This document shows, one piece after another, positions 17,637-26,263 of a stretch of 64,000 bases of DNA. A program made the translations under genes and the position numbers. The stretch comes from Pedobacter sp. PAMC26386 (lineage in GTDB: Bacteria > Bacteroidota > Bacteroidia > Sphingobacteriales > Sphingobacteriaceae), in NCBI GenBank assembly GCA_014302835.1, contig CP060294.1, positions 310,001 to 374,000 on the forward strand, read 5' to 3'. Numbering within the stretch: position 1 is the first letter of the stretch; every line of letters begins with the position of its first letter. Below the pieces are notes generated by a model. That model saw only the letters and a list, made by a program, of their open reading frames with translations. It was not told the origin of the DNA and ran no database searches.

Positions 17637-18614
17637 TTACACCTCATTTGGCACTTTTGCAAACTTATTTCTATACTCAATTGGAGTAAGCCCCGTAATC
17701 TTTTTAAATATATCCCTAAATGCTTTCGTATCCGTATAGCCTACATCAAACATGATTTCTGATATATTCTTTCTTGATGCTTCAAAAAATTTTTTGGCGG
17801 CTTCTATTCTTACTCTTTGAATATACTCTATAGAGGTATTGTTGGTAGCCTCTTTAAATCTTCTTTCAAAGGTTCTACGACCTGTATTAATTAACGTTGC
17901 CAACGTTTCTATTGTTATTTTATCTTCATAGTGTTTTTCAATATGATCCTGTATTTTTTGAATTTCCAGATCACTATGGTTTCTTTGGCCTCTGAAGATA
18001 GCAAATTGGGATTGGCTATCTCTCCCAATATCCAAAGCAAAATATTTTGAAACCATTATTGCTGTTTCTCTATCAGCAAACTTTTCTATAAGGTATAATA
18101 TTAAATTCCATAAACTATTTGCCCCACCACTACTGTAAATATTATCGTGTTCAGTTATTATAGCTCCATCTTCTACTTCCACCTCCGGATACCTTTCTCT
18201 AAAATCATTAATATGAGCCCAGTGTGTAGAGCATTTTTTACCATTGAGTAAACCTGTCTCGGCTAAAAGAAAAGCCCCGATACACAAACTGGCAAGACTT
18301 GAACCATTTTCGTATAGTTTTTTAAAATAGGGTATTGCTTCTGCATTGGCCCGTATTCCTTTGGTGGTATCGCCGAATGTAGGTGGTATAAAAAGTAAGT
18401 CAGTTTCAGTAATATCTTTGAGCAACCTATTGGTTTTTATAGTGTATTCTCCACTGTTGGCTGGCACATATTCGTTTAAACCAACATACTCTACCTCGAA
18501 AATAGGTTTCTTACCAAATGTGGTTAAAAACTCATTGGCAGTATGAAAGCTTCTAAAAGGTGGAGTAATTGCTTCAATTACCCCATACTCAGGTACAAAG
18601 ACTGAAATTCTCAT
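17637..18614 (-). CDS. GlxA-type transcriptional regulator (DJ-1/PfpI domain plus AraC HTH)
   Basis: 325 residues. Residues 1-190 form a class I glutamine amidotransferase/DJ-1-like domain with the nucleophile-elbow Cys in SLASLCIGAFLLAETGLL and the downstream THWAHINDFRERYP. The C-terminal AraC module has IETLATLINTGRRTFERRFKE and ISEIMFDVGYTDTKAFRDIFKKITG. In the family the first domain senses small molecules rather than acting as an enzyme. It is divergent from the SRPBCC gene at 18752 with 137 bp between, so control of that gene is plausible. It ends 17 bp from the IS right end. Confidence 0.92.
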   Translation of the reverse strand: MRISVFVPEYGVIEAITPPFRSFHTANEFLTTFGKKPIFEVEYVGLNEYVPANSGEYTIKTNRLLKDITETDLLFIPPTFGDTTKGIRANAEAIPYFKKLYENGSSLASLCIGAFLLAETGLLNGKKCSTHWAHINDFRERYPEVEVEDGAIITEHDNIYSSGGANSLWNLILYLIEKFADRETAIMVSKYFALDIGRDSQSQFAIFRGQRNHSDLEIQKIQDHIEKHYEDKITIETLATLINTGRRTFERRFKEATNNTSIEYIQRVRIEAAKKFFEASRKNISEIMFDVGYTDTKAFRDIFKKITGLTPIEYRNKFAKVPNEV

Positions 18615-18716
18615 ATCATTATATAGGATTAAAATACTAAGCTACGAAAATAGTATTGTCATAATCTACCCCTAAAGTTGTCATTTTCACAATAGATCTG
18701 ATTTTATGCCCTACCG

Positions 18717-18724
18717 TATCTTTG
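18717..18724 (+). promoter_or_regulatory. Candidate -7 promoter element for the SRPBCC gene
   Basis: TATCTTTG matches TAnnTTTG exactly, 27 bases before the ATG at 18752. No clear TTG at the expected distance upstream, which would fit activator dependence, possibly on the divergent GlxA-type regulator. Confidence 0.42.
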
Positions 18725-18751
18725 AATAGTAAAATTTAAACAAGAACAGCA

Positions 18752-19174
18752 ATGATACAAGGAAAAAAAATTATGGTAGAAGCATCAACACATGTTCCCA
18801 TAGCAAAAGTTTGGAAGGCTTGGAATACACCAGGTGACATTATGCAATGGAACACTGCTGACCCAAGTTGGCATAGTCCAAGTAGTGAAAATGACCTGAT
18901 AGTAGGAGGTAAGTTTAAGCATCGAATGGAAGCTAAAGATGGCAGCTTCGGTTTTGACTTTGAAGGCATTTATGATAAAGTGGAATTACATAAGGAAATT
19001 ACCTATACTTTGGGTGATGGAAGAAAGGCTACTACCTTGTTTGTAGAACAAAATGGCAAAACCAGCATAGCAACGACATTCGATGCTGAAACAGAGAATG
19101 ACCCTGAATTTCAGAAACAGGGATGGCAAGCTATCCTGAACAACTTTGTGAAATACATTGAATCAACTAATTAA
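18752..19174 (+). CDS. SRPBCC/AHSA1-like domain protein
   Basis: 140 residues covering one START-like fold: KIMVEASTHVPIAKVWKAWNTPGDIMQWN at the start, a middle GGKFKHRMEAKDGSFGFDFEGIYDKVE, and the C-terminal helix QGWQAILNNFVKYIES. These features are the standard AHSA1/polyketide-cyclase-like pattern of proteins that bind hydrophobic ligands. The specific ligand is unknown. Divergent from the GlxA-type regulator gene. A 3'-terminal coding relic follows directly. Confidence 0.85.
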   Translation: MIQGKKIMVEASTHVPIAKVWKAWNTPGDIMQWNTADPSWHSPSSENDLIVGGKFKHRMEAKDGSFGFDFEGIYDKVELHKEITYTLGDGRKATTLFVEQNGKTSIATTFDAETENDPEFQKQGWQAILNNFVKYIESTN

Positions 19175-19308
19175 TCTTTGCCTTCCTCAGTCATGCCTAT
19201 GTAGATAAAAACATTGGGTTTATGTTAACACCGCTGCTGATATTGGGTATCCTTACCGTTTCTTATCTGTATAACAATAAAATTCAGGTTAATAGCAGTA
19301 GAACCTGA
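19171..19308 (+). pseudogene. Possible C-terminal remnant of a membrane protein
   Basis: An open stretch of about 45 codons after the SRPBCC stop reads YVDKNIGFMLTPLLILGILTV then SYLYNNKIQVNSSRT and a stop. It looks like a terminal membrane helix with a charged tail. It lacks an upstream start codon except an internal ATG at the GFM position. I do not recognise the family, and chance cannot be excluded. Confidence 0.25.
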
Positions 19309-19335
19309 AATTCCTGATGCTTAATTTATGCAATT

Positions 19336-19737
19336 ATGATTGAGTATAATCATGACAACTTGATAAGTGCAATTTTTATAACATTTTCGGGGAATTGTAA
19401 AAAGGCTCTAACCTTTTACCAAATCTGTTTTGGAGGGCTAGTGCAATTTGAAACTTTTGAAAAAAAAATAGAAGGTTACGCAGAAACTCCTGTTATTACT
19501 GGGTCGCTGGTTTCTGACAGGATAATTATTTACGGTTCAGACTTGGTACAAGACGAAGGAAGAAAGCTAGGGAATTATATTTCTATTTTTTTGCAGTGTA
19601 AAAATACTTATGATAGAAAAGAGCTTATGGAAAAACTGGACTTTGAAAAAAAAGCTTTTTTTGTAAACGATTGTGACGACCAAAAACTAATTGAAGTAAC
19701 TGATGCTTTTGATGTGCGGTGGATATTGGGTATTTAA
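19336..19737 (+). CDS. VOC (glyoxalase/PhnB-like) family protein
   Basis: 133 residues. The start IFITFSGNCKKALTFYQICFGG is the usual first beta-alpha-beta of vicinal-oxygen-chelate proteins (F-x-G-N-C-x-x-A-x-x-F-Y), and the end reads VTDAFDVRWIL, close to PhnB-type endings. The middle part SDRIIIYGSDL and ISIFLQCKNTYDRKELMEKL fits. Function and metal ligands cannot be fixed. It lies alone, same strand as the SRPBCC gene, in the accessory stretch. Confidence 0.75.
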   Translation: MIEYNHDNLISAIFITFSGNCKKALTFYQICFGGLVQFETFEKKIEGYAETPVITGSLVSDRIIIYGSDLVQDEGRKLGNYISIFLQCKNTYDRKELMEKLDFEKKAFFVNDCDDQKLIEVTDAFDVRWILGI

Positions 19738-19817
19738 CAACAGTGACTCAGGCAGGAAGTTGATTTGATGCTTCTGTCAGCCTAAACCTGTCAGAACATA
19801 ATCGTATATTTAAGTCA

Positions 19818-21254
19818 ATGAGAATATTGTTAACGGGTTCTACTGGTTATGTTGCTCAACGCCTGCTTCCTGTTTTGCTAGAAAAGAAGCATCAGGTAGT
19901 TTGTTGTGTTCGGGATAAAACTCGCTTTGATAATGATAAATTTAAGGCGTTTGATTTGGAAGTTATTGAGGTTGATTTTTTAAAAAAAGAGAGTCTTACT
20001 GCTATACCTCTGGATATTGATGTAGTTTATTACCTAATGCATTCGATGTCCTCAGCAAAGTATGATTTTTCAGAAGCTGAACTGATAACCGCCAGTAATT
20101 TTAAAGAAGTTATAGAGCGTACAAATGTAAAACAAGTTATTTTTTTAAGTGGAATTGTCAATAGTGAGTATCTATCGAAACATCTACTTTCACGTTTGAA
20201 CGTAGAAGCGATATTGGAATCACATAAATATGCTTTAACCACTTTACGTGCCGGTATTATTGTTGGGTCAGGAAGTGCAAGTTTCGAAATTATCCGTGAT
20301 CTTGTAGAGAAGTTACCTGTGATGATTACTCCAAAGTGGCTGAATACTCGTTGTCAGCCAATAGGTATTCGTGATGTACTTCATTTTCTAGAAGGTGTGC
20401 TGATGAAGAGTTATACTTTCAATCATGCTTACGATATTGGTGGGCCGGAGGTGATTACTTATAAGAATATGCTGTTACGCTTTGCTAAAGTAAGAGGTCT
20501 GAAACGTACGATTTTTATAGTTCCTGTAATGACTCCCAAACTCTCTTCCTATTGGTTATATTTTGTAACCTCTGTTTCTTATTCTTTGGCGAGCAGTTTA
20601 GTAGAGAGTATGAAGGTTGATGTAGTTGCGAAACCAAATGATTTGGGACAAAAATTAGGGATTGATCCAATAACTTATGAGCAATCTATTGAATTGGCTT
20701 TTGGGAAAATAGAACAAAATCAGGTCATATCAAGCTGGAGGGATGCCATGAATGGAGATGCATACCAGGATAGGTTTAACAAGCTCATTGAGGTTCCTCA
20801 GGAGGGCTGTTTTAAAGATGAAAGATCAATGACCGTAGATGATCCAGAAAGGGTATTGCGAAATATTTGGTCTATAGGAGGATCTACCGGATGGTATTAC
20901 GCAGACTGGCTTTGGGATATCCGGGGTTTTCTTGATAAGCTGGTTGGTGGTGTGGGGCTGCAAAGAGGGAGGACAAACTCCGATACATTATCCACTGGTA
21001 GTGTTATCGATTTTTGGAGAGTGATTCTTGCTGATAAAAAAAATAAGCGCCTATTATTATACGCTGAAATGAAATTGCCTGGTGAGGCCTGGTTGGAATT
21101 TAGAATCGATAATAAAAATTTATTGATGCAAACTGCCACTTTCCGTCCATTGGGTATTCGGGGTAGATTGTATTGGTATTCAGTTTTACCTTTTCATGCT
21201 TTTATCTTTCGGGGGATGATGCAGAATATTGCCCGGTATCGTCAACCTAAATAA
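19818..21254 (+). CDS. SDR/NAD(P)-binding protein fused to DUF2867
   Basis: 478 residues. The first 290 residues form an NAD(P)-binding Rossmann domain (MRILLTGSTGYVAQRLLP, DVVYYLMHSM, LRAGIIVGSGSASFEIIRDLVEKLP), similar to atypical SDRs and NmrA-like proteins. The last 150 residues match DUF2867: DPERVLRNIWSIGGSTGWYYADWLW, then LRLL-type beta strands and FRPLGIRGRLYWYSVLPFH. The two-domain layout is frequent in Bacteroidota and Proteobacteria; its reaction is not established to my knowledge. Its end is only 4 bp from the convergent crtY stop, with no terminator between. Confidence 0.85.
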   Translation: MRILLTGSTGYVAQRLLPVLLEKKHQVVCCVRDKTRFDNDKFKAFDLEVIEVDFLKKESLTAIPLDIDVVYYLMHSMSSAKYDFSEAELITASNFKEVIERTNVKQVIFLSGIVNSEYLSKHLLSRLNVEAILESHKYALTTLRAGIIVGSGSASFEIIRDLVEKLPVMITPKWLNTRCQPIGIRDVLHFLEGVLMKSYTFNHAYDIGGPEVITYKNMLLRFAKVRGLKRTIFIVPVMTPKLSSYWLYFVTSVSYSLASSLVESMKVDVVAKPNDLGQKLGIDPITYEQSIELAFGKIEQNQVISSWRDAMNGDAYQDRFNKLIEVPQEGCFKDERSMTVDDPERVLRNIWSIGGSTGWYYADWLWDIRGFLDKLVGGVGLQRGRTNSDTLSTGSVIDFWRVILADKKNKRLLLYAEMKLPGEAWLEFRIDNKNLLMQTATFRPLGIRGRLYWYSVLPFHAFIFRGMMQNIARYRQPK

Positions 21255-21258
21255 CCGA

Positions 21259-22425
21259 TTACTCAAAATAGCTGGTTTTCATGAATTTTAAAGTTCGGTT
21301 CAATAATGCTATAATAAACTCTTTTTTATGTAGGGTTTCGAAAATTTGTATTTCTTCTATTATGGATGTTTCATTATCCAGGAACTTGAATATTTGCTCA
21401 GGATTATTCTTCTGGAACATAGTCGAAAATATTTCTTCGCCCGAAAGACGCCCGCTGCTCAGTAAATGCAGGAGAGTTCCATCATAAGTACAAAATCTTT
21501 CTGGTGATATAGATGGGATGCAGGGATTCCCGGATTTTAATAATTGTTCAACAATTGCTGCTGTATGTTTCTGTATAAAACGGAAGGTATAGCCAGTAGA
21601 TCCTTTAGTAAATCCTCCTGCAGCACCTAGATAAATAATGCAGTTTTCCTGTTGTTGGATAGGATGATCCGACATGGGAATAACTCCTTTTTCTACCTCT
21701 TTGACTAGGTAATGGTTACAGTGCAGTTGTTTGCTGATATATTGTTTTAGAGCCGCTGTATAACATTCAGCTGGTAATTCTTTCTCAGAGAAGACTGTAT
21801 ATTCTACTAGAGCACGATTTGGGCTTAAAGGCAGTAAATAGATGAATGATGTTCCTGCTTGCTGAGAAGTATTAAAGTCCATTAATGTGGCACATTCTGG
21901 GTCAAACGAGGGGCTTTCTGTTTCAATCATCCAACCTTCGAAATGCTGTAGCAAGTATTGGTAACGTTCGGGTCTTTTTTTTTGGATTTTCGGAATGCTG
22001 GAGAAAGCATAATCTGCGCTGAAGGTCTCTCCATCAATAACTACATATGCTTGTTCTTTTTCAGTATATAGATATTCTACATTTCCATATTTTGTGACGA
22101 TTTGATTATTTCCTGATAATTGTTCATTAGTATACGCATAGAAGTCCATTGAACGAATCATTTTGTATTCATAGGGATTTATATCTAGTTCCTGATCGAT
22201 AAAGGAGCTAGAGAAGGATAAGCGTTTCCATTTTCTGTATACCGTTGATTCAAATATGTCTGGATGTTTCTCCCAGAAACACCATGTTTTATCATTACCT
22301 GTTTTAGGGAATTTGTCTACGAGCAACACTTGCTTGTTTGTTGCCTTAAGGTAAGGTAACATGCGTACAGCTAAGCTTCGTCCGGAACATCCTCCTCCGG
22401 CAATAATATAATCAAAGTGTTTCAT
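21259..22425 (-). CDS. crtY: Lycopene beta-cyclase, CrtY type
   Basis: 388 residues from ATG 22425, which yields MKHFDYIIAGGGCSGRSLAVRML, the FAD/NAD-binding start of lycopene cyclases; the longer open frame to 22491 only adds residues inside crtZ. Other family marks are DKTWCFWE, the PYEYKMIRSMDFY segment, LYLGAAGG-like IYLGAAGGFTKGSTGYTF, and RALVEYTVFS. The enzyme closes both ends of lycopene to beta rings, giving beta-carotene. It overlaps the end of crtZ by 14 bp, so translation is probably coupled, and it is the last gene of the carotenoid operon. Confidence 0.94.
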   Translation of the reverse strand: MKHFDYIIAGGGCSGRSLAVRMLPYLKATNKQVLLVDKFPKTGNDKTWCFWEKHPDIFESTVYRKWKRLSFSSSFIDQELDINPYEYKMIRSMDFYAYTNEQLSGNNQIVTKYGNVEYLYTEKEQAYVVIDGETFSADYAFSSIPKIQKKRPERYQYLLQHFEGWMIETESPSFDPECATLMDFNTSQQAGTSFIYLLPLSPNRALVEYTVFSEKELPAECYTAALKQYISKQLHCNHYLVKEVEKGVIPMSDHPIQQQENCIIYLGAAGGFTKGSTGYTFRFIQKHTAAIVEQLLKSGNPCIPSISPERFCTYDGTLLHLLSSGRLSGEEIFSTMFQKNNPEQIFKFLDNETSIIEEIQIFETLHKKEFIIALLNRTLKFMKTSYFE

Positions 22426-22888
22426 GTTTGTTTTTTTGAGATTGTTGCCAGTATCTTCGGGCTGCAAACAACATACCGAACGATTCTCCATGATGTCTGT
22501 CCAGGTGCTTATGATGCATTTTATGTGCCCTCTTAATCGTTTTAATATACCTGTTTTCGCTTCGTGAAAACCATTTAAATCGTTGGTGGATCACCACGTC
22601 GTGTATCATGAAATAGGCAAGGCCATATAGAAAGATACCCAATCCTAAATAAAACATCCAGTTGAACCCTTCCTTTGCACCAAAAAAGAACAGAAGAATG
22701 CTTGGGGTGGCGAATATCAAAAAAAAAGCGTCATTTTTTTCAAAGAAGTGAGGTTTTTTCTGGTGATGATCTTTATGCAGTACCCATAATAATCCATGCA
22801 TTACAAATTTATGCGTAAACCAGGCAACACCCTCCATAAAAATAAAAGCGCCTAATGTAATGAGTAAACAATTAATCCAGTTATTCAT
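22412..22888 (-). CDS. crtZ: Beta-carotene hydroxylase
   Basis: 158 residues of a membrane di-iron hydroxylase. All histidine boxes are visible: HKFVMH, HKDHHQK, HDVVIHQRF and HKMHHKHLDRHHGE, between four hydrophobic helices. It hydroxylates both rings of beta-carotene to give zeaxanthin. It overlaps idi by 8 bp upstream and crtY by 14 bp downstream. No ketolase gene (crtW) is seen in the operon, so zeaxanthin is the expected product of this locus. Confidence 0.95.
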   Translation of the reverse strand: MNNWINCLLITLGAFIFMEGVAWFTHKFVMHGLLWVLHKDHHQKKPHFFEKNDAFFLIFATPSILLFFFGAKEGFNWMFYLGLGIFLYGLAYFMIHDVVIHQRFKWFSRSENRYIKTIKRAHKMHHKHLDRHHGESFGMLFAARRYWQQSQKNKHETL

Positions 22889-23411
22889 CGGTGTTTCTTC
22901 TTTTGTAATGATCCATAACTTCTTTAAAACATATGATTAACCATTCTGTATATTGATCACGATCTTCGATCAGGCTTGACTGCAGCTTTTCCATCTTTAC
23001 ATATTTGAAGTCTGCTACTTCTTTCGGGTTAGGCTTTGGCAAGACATCAGATAAGCCGAAGTAAACATGATCATATTCATTTTCTATAAGACCATTTCTA
23101 AATTCAGCCTTATAAGAGAAACTAAAAATATGATTTAGTTCGCATTCCATATGCATCTCTTCTTTTAACCTTCTTTTTGCAGCAGTGATGGTCTGTTCTC
23201 CAGGTCTGGGATGACTACAGCAGGTGTTTGTCCATTTTCCTGCAGAATGATACTTATCCAAAGCCCGCTGCTGCAATAAAAGTTCTCCGGAATGGTTAAA
23301 GATAAATACGGAAAATGCCCTGTGAAGTTTACCCTCCATATGAGCCTCGAGCTTGGGCATTTTACCTATTGACTGATCTTTTTTATCTACAAGTATTACT
23401 TCTTCTATCAT
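22881..23411 (-). CDS. idi: Isopentenyl-diphosphate delta-isomerase, type 1
   Basis: 176 residues from ATG 23411, which overlaps the stop of the upstream gene as ATGA. It interconverts IPP and DMAPP, supplying the prenyl precursors. The Nudix-like core shows LQQRALDKYHSAGKWTNTCCSHPRPGE, containing the catalytic Cys, then AAKRRLKEEMHME and the catalytic Glu region ENEYDHVYFG. Its place inside the carotenoid operon links precursor supply to pigment synthesis. The longer in-frame start at 23444 lies within the upstream gene and is less likely. Confidence 0.95.
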   Translation of the reverse strand: MIEEVILVDKKDQSIGKMPKLEAHMEGKLHRAFSVFIFNHSGELLLQQRALDKYHSAGKWTNTCCSHPRPGEQTITAAKRRLKEEMHMECELNHIFSFSYKAEFRNGLIENEYDHVYFGLSDVLPKPNPKEVADFKYVKMEKLQSSLIEDRDQYTEWLIICFKEVMDHYKRRNTDE

Positions 23412-23911
23412 GCAGTTAATCTTCTTTTTTCTTGCGCTGTGCAATGTTTTGAAAGGGACAGATATCTCAATATATTTTCCCTTAGTTTTTTATCTTTTGT
23501 AGTTTTTAGATTGGCGAGCAAATAAATTTTATCTTTATGTATGTCATCATTGTAGTGGAGGAAAGCGGGAAGACTAGTCTGAATAGCAAATCTTAAAAAC
23601 CGTATTTCTATATTGCCCAAATCTTTTTTTACTGCTTCTTCAATCAGAATTTTTCCTTTTTTAAATCTTCTAAATTTATTTATTGGGTTAAAACTATATT
23701 TGGCTTGCATCATCTCAGCAACTCCTTTGTAGCAGATAAAAAGCGGTGGAGAAGATTGCTCAATGTTAGACAATAACTTTAAAAGCTGATCTGCCGATGC
23801 TTTACTGTATGCAGAGGCCTCAAACAGATTTCTTGTTTCCTGAATTTCCGGTTCTGCTGAATAGGATTTTGTTACAAACAACAGCATAATGAAAAACGCA
23901 GCTATCTTCAT
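23408..23911 (-). CDS. Unknown secreted protein of the carotenoid operon
   Basis: 167 residues with a likely signal peptide (MKIAAFFIMLLFVTKSYSA). The rest is helical and basic, with YKGVAEMMQAKYSFNPINKFRRFKKGK, IEEAVKKDLGNIEIRFLRFAIQTSLPAFLHY and LRENILRYLSLSKHCTAQEKRRL. I do not recognise a known enzyme. It overlaps crtB upstream and idi downstream, both by 4 bp (ATGA), so it is certainly coupled to pigment synthesis genes. A periplasmic or envelope role, for example in pigment placement, is only a guess. Confidence 0.8.
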   Translation of the reverse strand: MKIAAFFIMLLFVTKSYSAEPEIQETRNLFEASAYSKASADQLLKLLSNIEQSSPPLFICYKGVAEMMQAKYSFNPINKFRRFKKGKILIEEAVKKDLGNIEIRFLRFAIQTSLPAFLHYNDDIHKDKIYLLANLKTTKDKKLRENILRYLSLSKHCTAQEKRRLTA

Positions 23912-24744
23912 ATCGTATTTGTTTTGTAGCGAATGATAGAGTCAAACATCAATCCAAATTTATGAGCACTGGATATTCTGATTCTTTCAGACATGATTTT
24001 CTCAGCAGTGCTGCGTTTAATCTTATGGAATAAATTTTTGTAATATACATATGCTAGGTAAACGCCATTTCTGGAGGTATCAGGCAATTGCCTGATACCA
24101 ATTAATGCCAGTTTGAATTCAGCTTCTATCTCTTCTTCTATCAATTCTTTTTCAACATTGGAAAATCTGGATAAGGTCACATTGGGGAAATAGTTGCGGC
24201 TTAATGTATAGTAGTCAGCTTTTAAATCTCTGAGGAAATTTACTTTCTGAAATGCAGAGCCTAATTTCATAGCTGAATCTTTTAGTTTTTCGTATTGTTT
24301 TCTATCTCCCTCGGTAAATACCTGCAAACACATTAATCCAACTACCTGAGCAGAGCCCAGTATATATTGATCGTACTTCTCAGGAGTATAAAGCTCTTGT
24401 TTGAGATCCATTTTCATGCTTTGAAGAAACAACTCTATCAGTTCTATTTTTATATGATATTTATTGACAACGTACTGGAAAGAATTAAGTACCGGATTCA
24501 GGCTGATTCCTTCTTCAATAGCTTCAAAGCAGTCTCTTTTGAATTTGGAGAGTAAAAGGACTTTATCATAATCGTGGAAGCTATCGACAATTTCATCTGC
24601 CAGTCTTACAAAACCATATATAGCATAAATAGGATCACGAAGTTTTTCGTTTAAAAAATAAATACCTAATGAAAAGCTTGTACTGTAACGTTTAGTGACC
24701 ATTTTACTACATTCTGCTGAAAACTTGTCAAATATTTCTTTCAT
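23908..24744 (-). CDS. crtB: Phytoene synthase
   Basis: 278 residues. Head-to-head condensation of two GGPP to phytoene. The two aspartate-rich motifs are DEIVD (in YGFVRLADEIVDSF) and DLKAD (in FQKVNFLRDLKADY), with SFSLGIYFL near the start as usual. The start lies 3 bp after the crtI stop and the stop overlaps the next gene by 4 bp. No GGPP synthase gene (crtE) is present in the window, so the substrate must come from a gene elsewhere. Confidence 0.95.
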   Translation of the reverse strand: MKEIFDKFSAECSKMVTKRYSTSFSLGIYFLNEKLRDPIYAIYGFVRLADEIVDSFHDYDKVLLLSKFKRDCFEAIEEGISLNPVLNSFQYVVNKYHIKIELIELFLQSMKMDLKQELYTPEKYDQYILGSAQVVGLMCLQVFTEGDRKQYEKLKDSAMKLGSAFQKVNFLRDLKADYYTLSRNYFPNVTLSRFSNVEKELIEEEIEAEFKLALIGIRQLPDTSRNGVYLAYVYYKNLFHKIKRSTAEKIMSERIRISSAHKFGLMFDSIIRYKTNTI

Positions 24745-24747
24745 AGG

Positions 24748-26247
24748 TTATTTATTAAAGTACTTAATGAGTTGCTGAGCTGATACCTTCCCAGAGATGA
24801 TAGATGGAGGAACCCCTGGTCCGGGAACAGTAAGTTGTCCAGCATAAAAAAGGTTATCTATTTTATTGTTTTTTAAAGAAGGCTTTAGATTGGCAGTTTG
24901 CATCAGGGTATTTGCTAGCCCATATGCATTTCCTTTATAAGAATTGTAATCAGCAATGAAATCACTAACACAATAGCTTTTTTTAAAATCCAGATTTGCG
25001 CGTATTGAAGTTCCTGTGTAAACTTCAAGTCTGTCCATTATCAATGTGAAATATTCTTCGCGGATCTTTTCTGGATCCTCGATGCCTGGTGCAAGTGGCA
25101 TTAAAATAAATAAATTCTCATGTCCGCCGGGTGCTACTGATGAGTCAGTGATACTTGGGCAACAAACATAAAACAATGGTTTTGAAGGCCATTTAACATC
25201 TTTGTAGATCTCCTTTGAATGCTGTTTTAAATCTTCATCAAAGAACAAAGTATGATGATTTAAACGATCTACCTTAATACTTACGCCTAAATAGAAGATC
25301 AGGCAGGAGGGAGCAAAAATTCTTTGGTCCCAATACTTCTCTGAATAATTTCTATAGGTTTGATTCAGGAGCTTTTCTTCCACGTGATGGTAGTCGGCGG
25401 CAGCGATAACACCATCATAATCTTTTGTTCCTTTTGTGGAAGTTAGTTTTGTAATACTTTTTTTCTGTACTTCAATAGCAGTTACAGCAGCATTTACATG
25501 AAATTTTACACCTTCTTTTTCTGCAACAGTCTTCATACCCTGGATAACTTTCCCGAAGCCACCTTTGGGATACCAGGTGCCTAGTTTGAGACCAGCATAG
25601 TTCATCAGGCTATATAATGCAGGAGTATCTTCAGGCATTGCACCAAGAAAGAGCACTGGGAATTCCATTAAAGCAATGAGTCTGGGGTCTTTGAAATATT
25701 TTTTAACGTGTGAGCTGAAGGAAGTAAATACTTGTAGCTTAAACATACCCTTTATAAGATCTGTGTCTGCAAACTCCAATAATGAAAGCCCAGGTTTATA
25801 AACCAGTTTGCCAATGCCTATTTTGTATTTATATTCTGCCTCAGTTAGAAAGCTCTTTAGCTTTTCAGCACTTCCAGTTTCTATCGATTCGAATAATTCA
25901 CATAACTCTACAAAATTAGCTGGGATGTCCAATACATCATTTGCACCAAAAACTACGCTAAAACCTGGATCAAGTAATTCGAGAGTATAGAAATCTTCTA
26001 CCTTATGACCAAAATCATTGAAAAACTGTTCAAATACTTCTGGCATCCAATACCAACTTGGTCCCATGTCAAATACATAACCATTATCGGTAATTAGTTG
26101 GCGCGCCCTTCCACCAATCTCTGAATTTTTCTCGTAAACATCTACTTGATAACCTTGTTTAGCAAGGTAAGCTGCAGAACTAATTCCTGCAAATCCTGAA
26201 CCTATGATTGCTATCTGTGGCTTTTTTTGTTTAAATTTAGTGTGCAT
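24748..26247 (-). CDS. crtI: Phytoene desaturase (phytoene to lycopene)
   Basis: 499 residues. The FAD-binding N-terminus IAIIGSGFAGISSAAYLAKQ is followed by the acidic end of strand two in VDVYEKNSEIGGRAR; the C-terminus has LFYAGQLTVPGPGVPPSIISG, a hallmark of CrtI-type desaturases. PSWYWMPEVFEQFF and YPKGGFGKVIQGM are also typical. It introduces four double bases of desaturation to make lycopene. First enzyme gene of the operon, 16 bp after the MarR gene and 3 bp before crtB. Confidence 0.96.
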   Translation of the reverse strand: MHTKFKQKKPQIAIIGSGFAGISSAAYLAKQGYQVDVYEKNSEIGGRARQLITDNGYVFDMGPSWYWMPEVFEQFFNDFGHKVEDFYTLELLDPGFSVVFGANDVLDIPANFVELCELFESIETGSAEKLKSFLTEAEYKYKIGIGKLVYKPGLSLLEFADTDLIKGMFKLQVFTSFSSHVKKYFKDPRLIALMEFPVLFLGAMPEDTPALYSLMNYAGLKLGTWYPKGGFGKVIQGMKTVAEKEGVKFHVNAAVTAIEVQKKSITKLTSTKGTKDYDGVIAAADYHHVEEKLLNQTYRNYSEKYWDQRIFAPSCLIFYLGVSIKVDRLNHHTLFFDEDLKQHSKEIYKDVKWPSKPLFYVCCPSITDSSVAPGGHENLFILMPLAPGIEDPEKIREEYFTLIMDRLEVYTGTSIRANLDFKKSYCVSDFIADYNSYKGNAYGLANTLMQTANLKPSLKNNKIDNLFYAGQLTVPGPGVPPSIISGKVSAQQLIKYFNK

Positions 26248-26263
26248 TCAGGTTTTTATGTTA

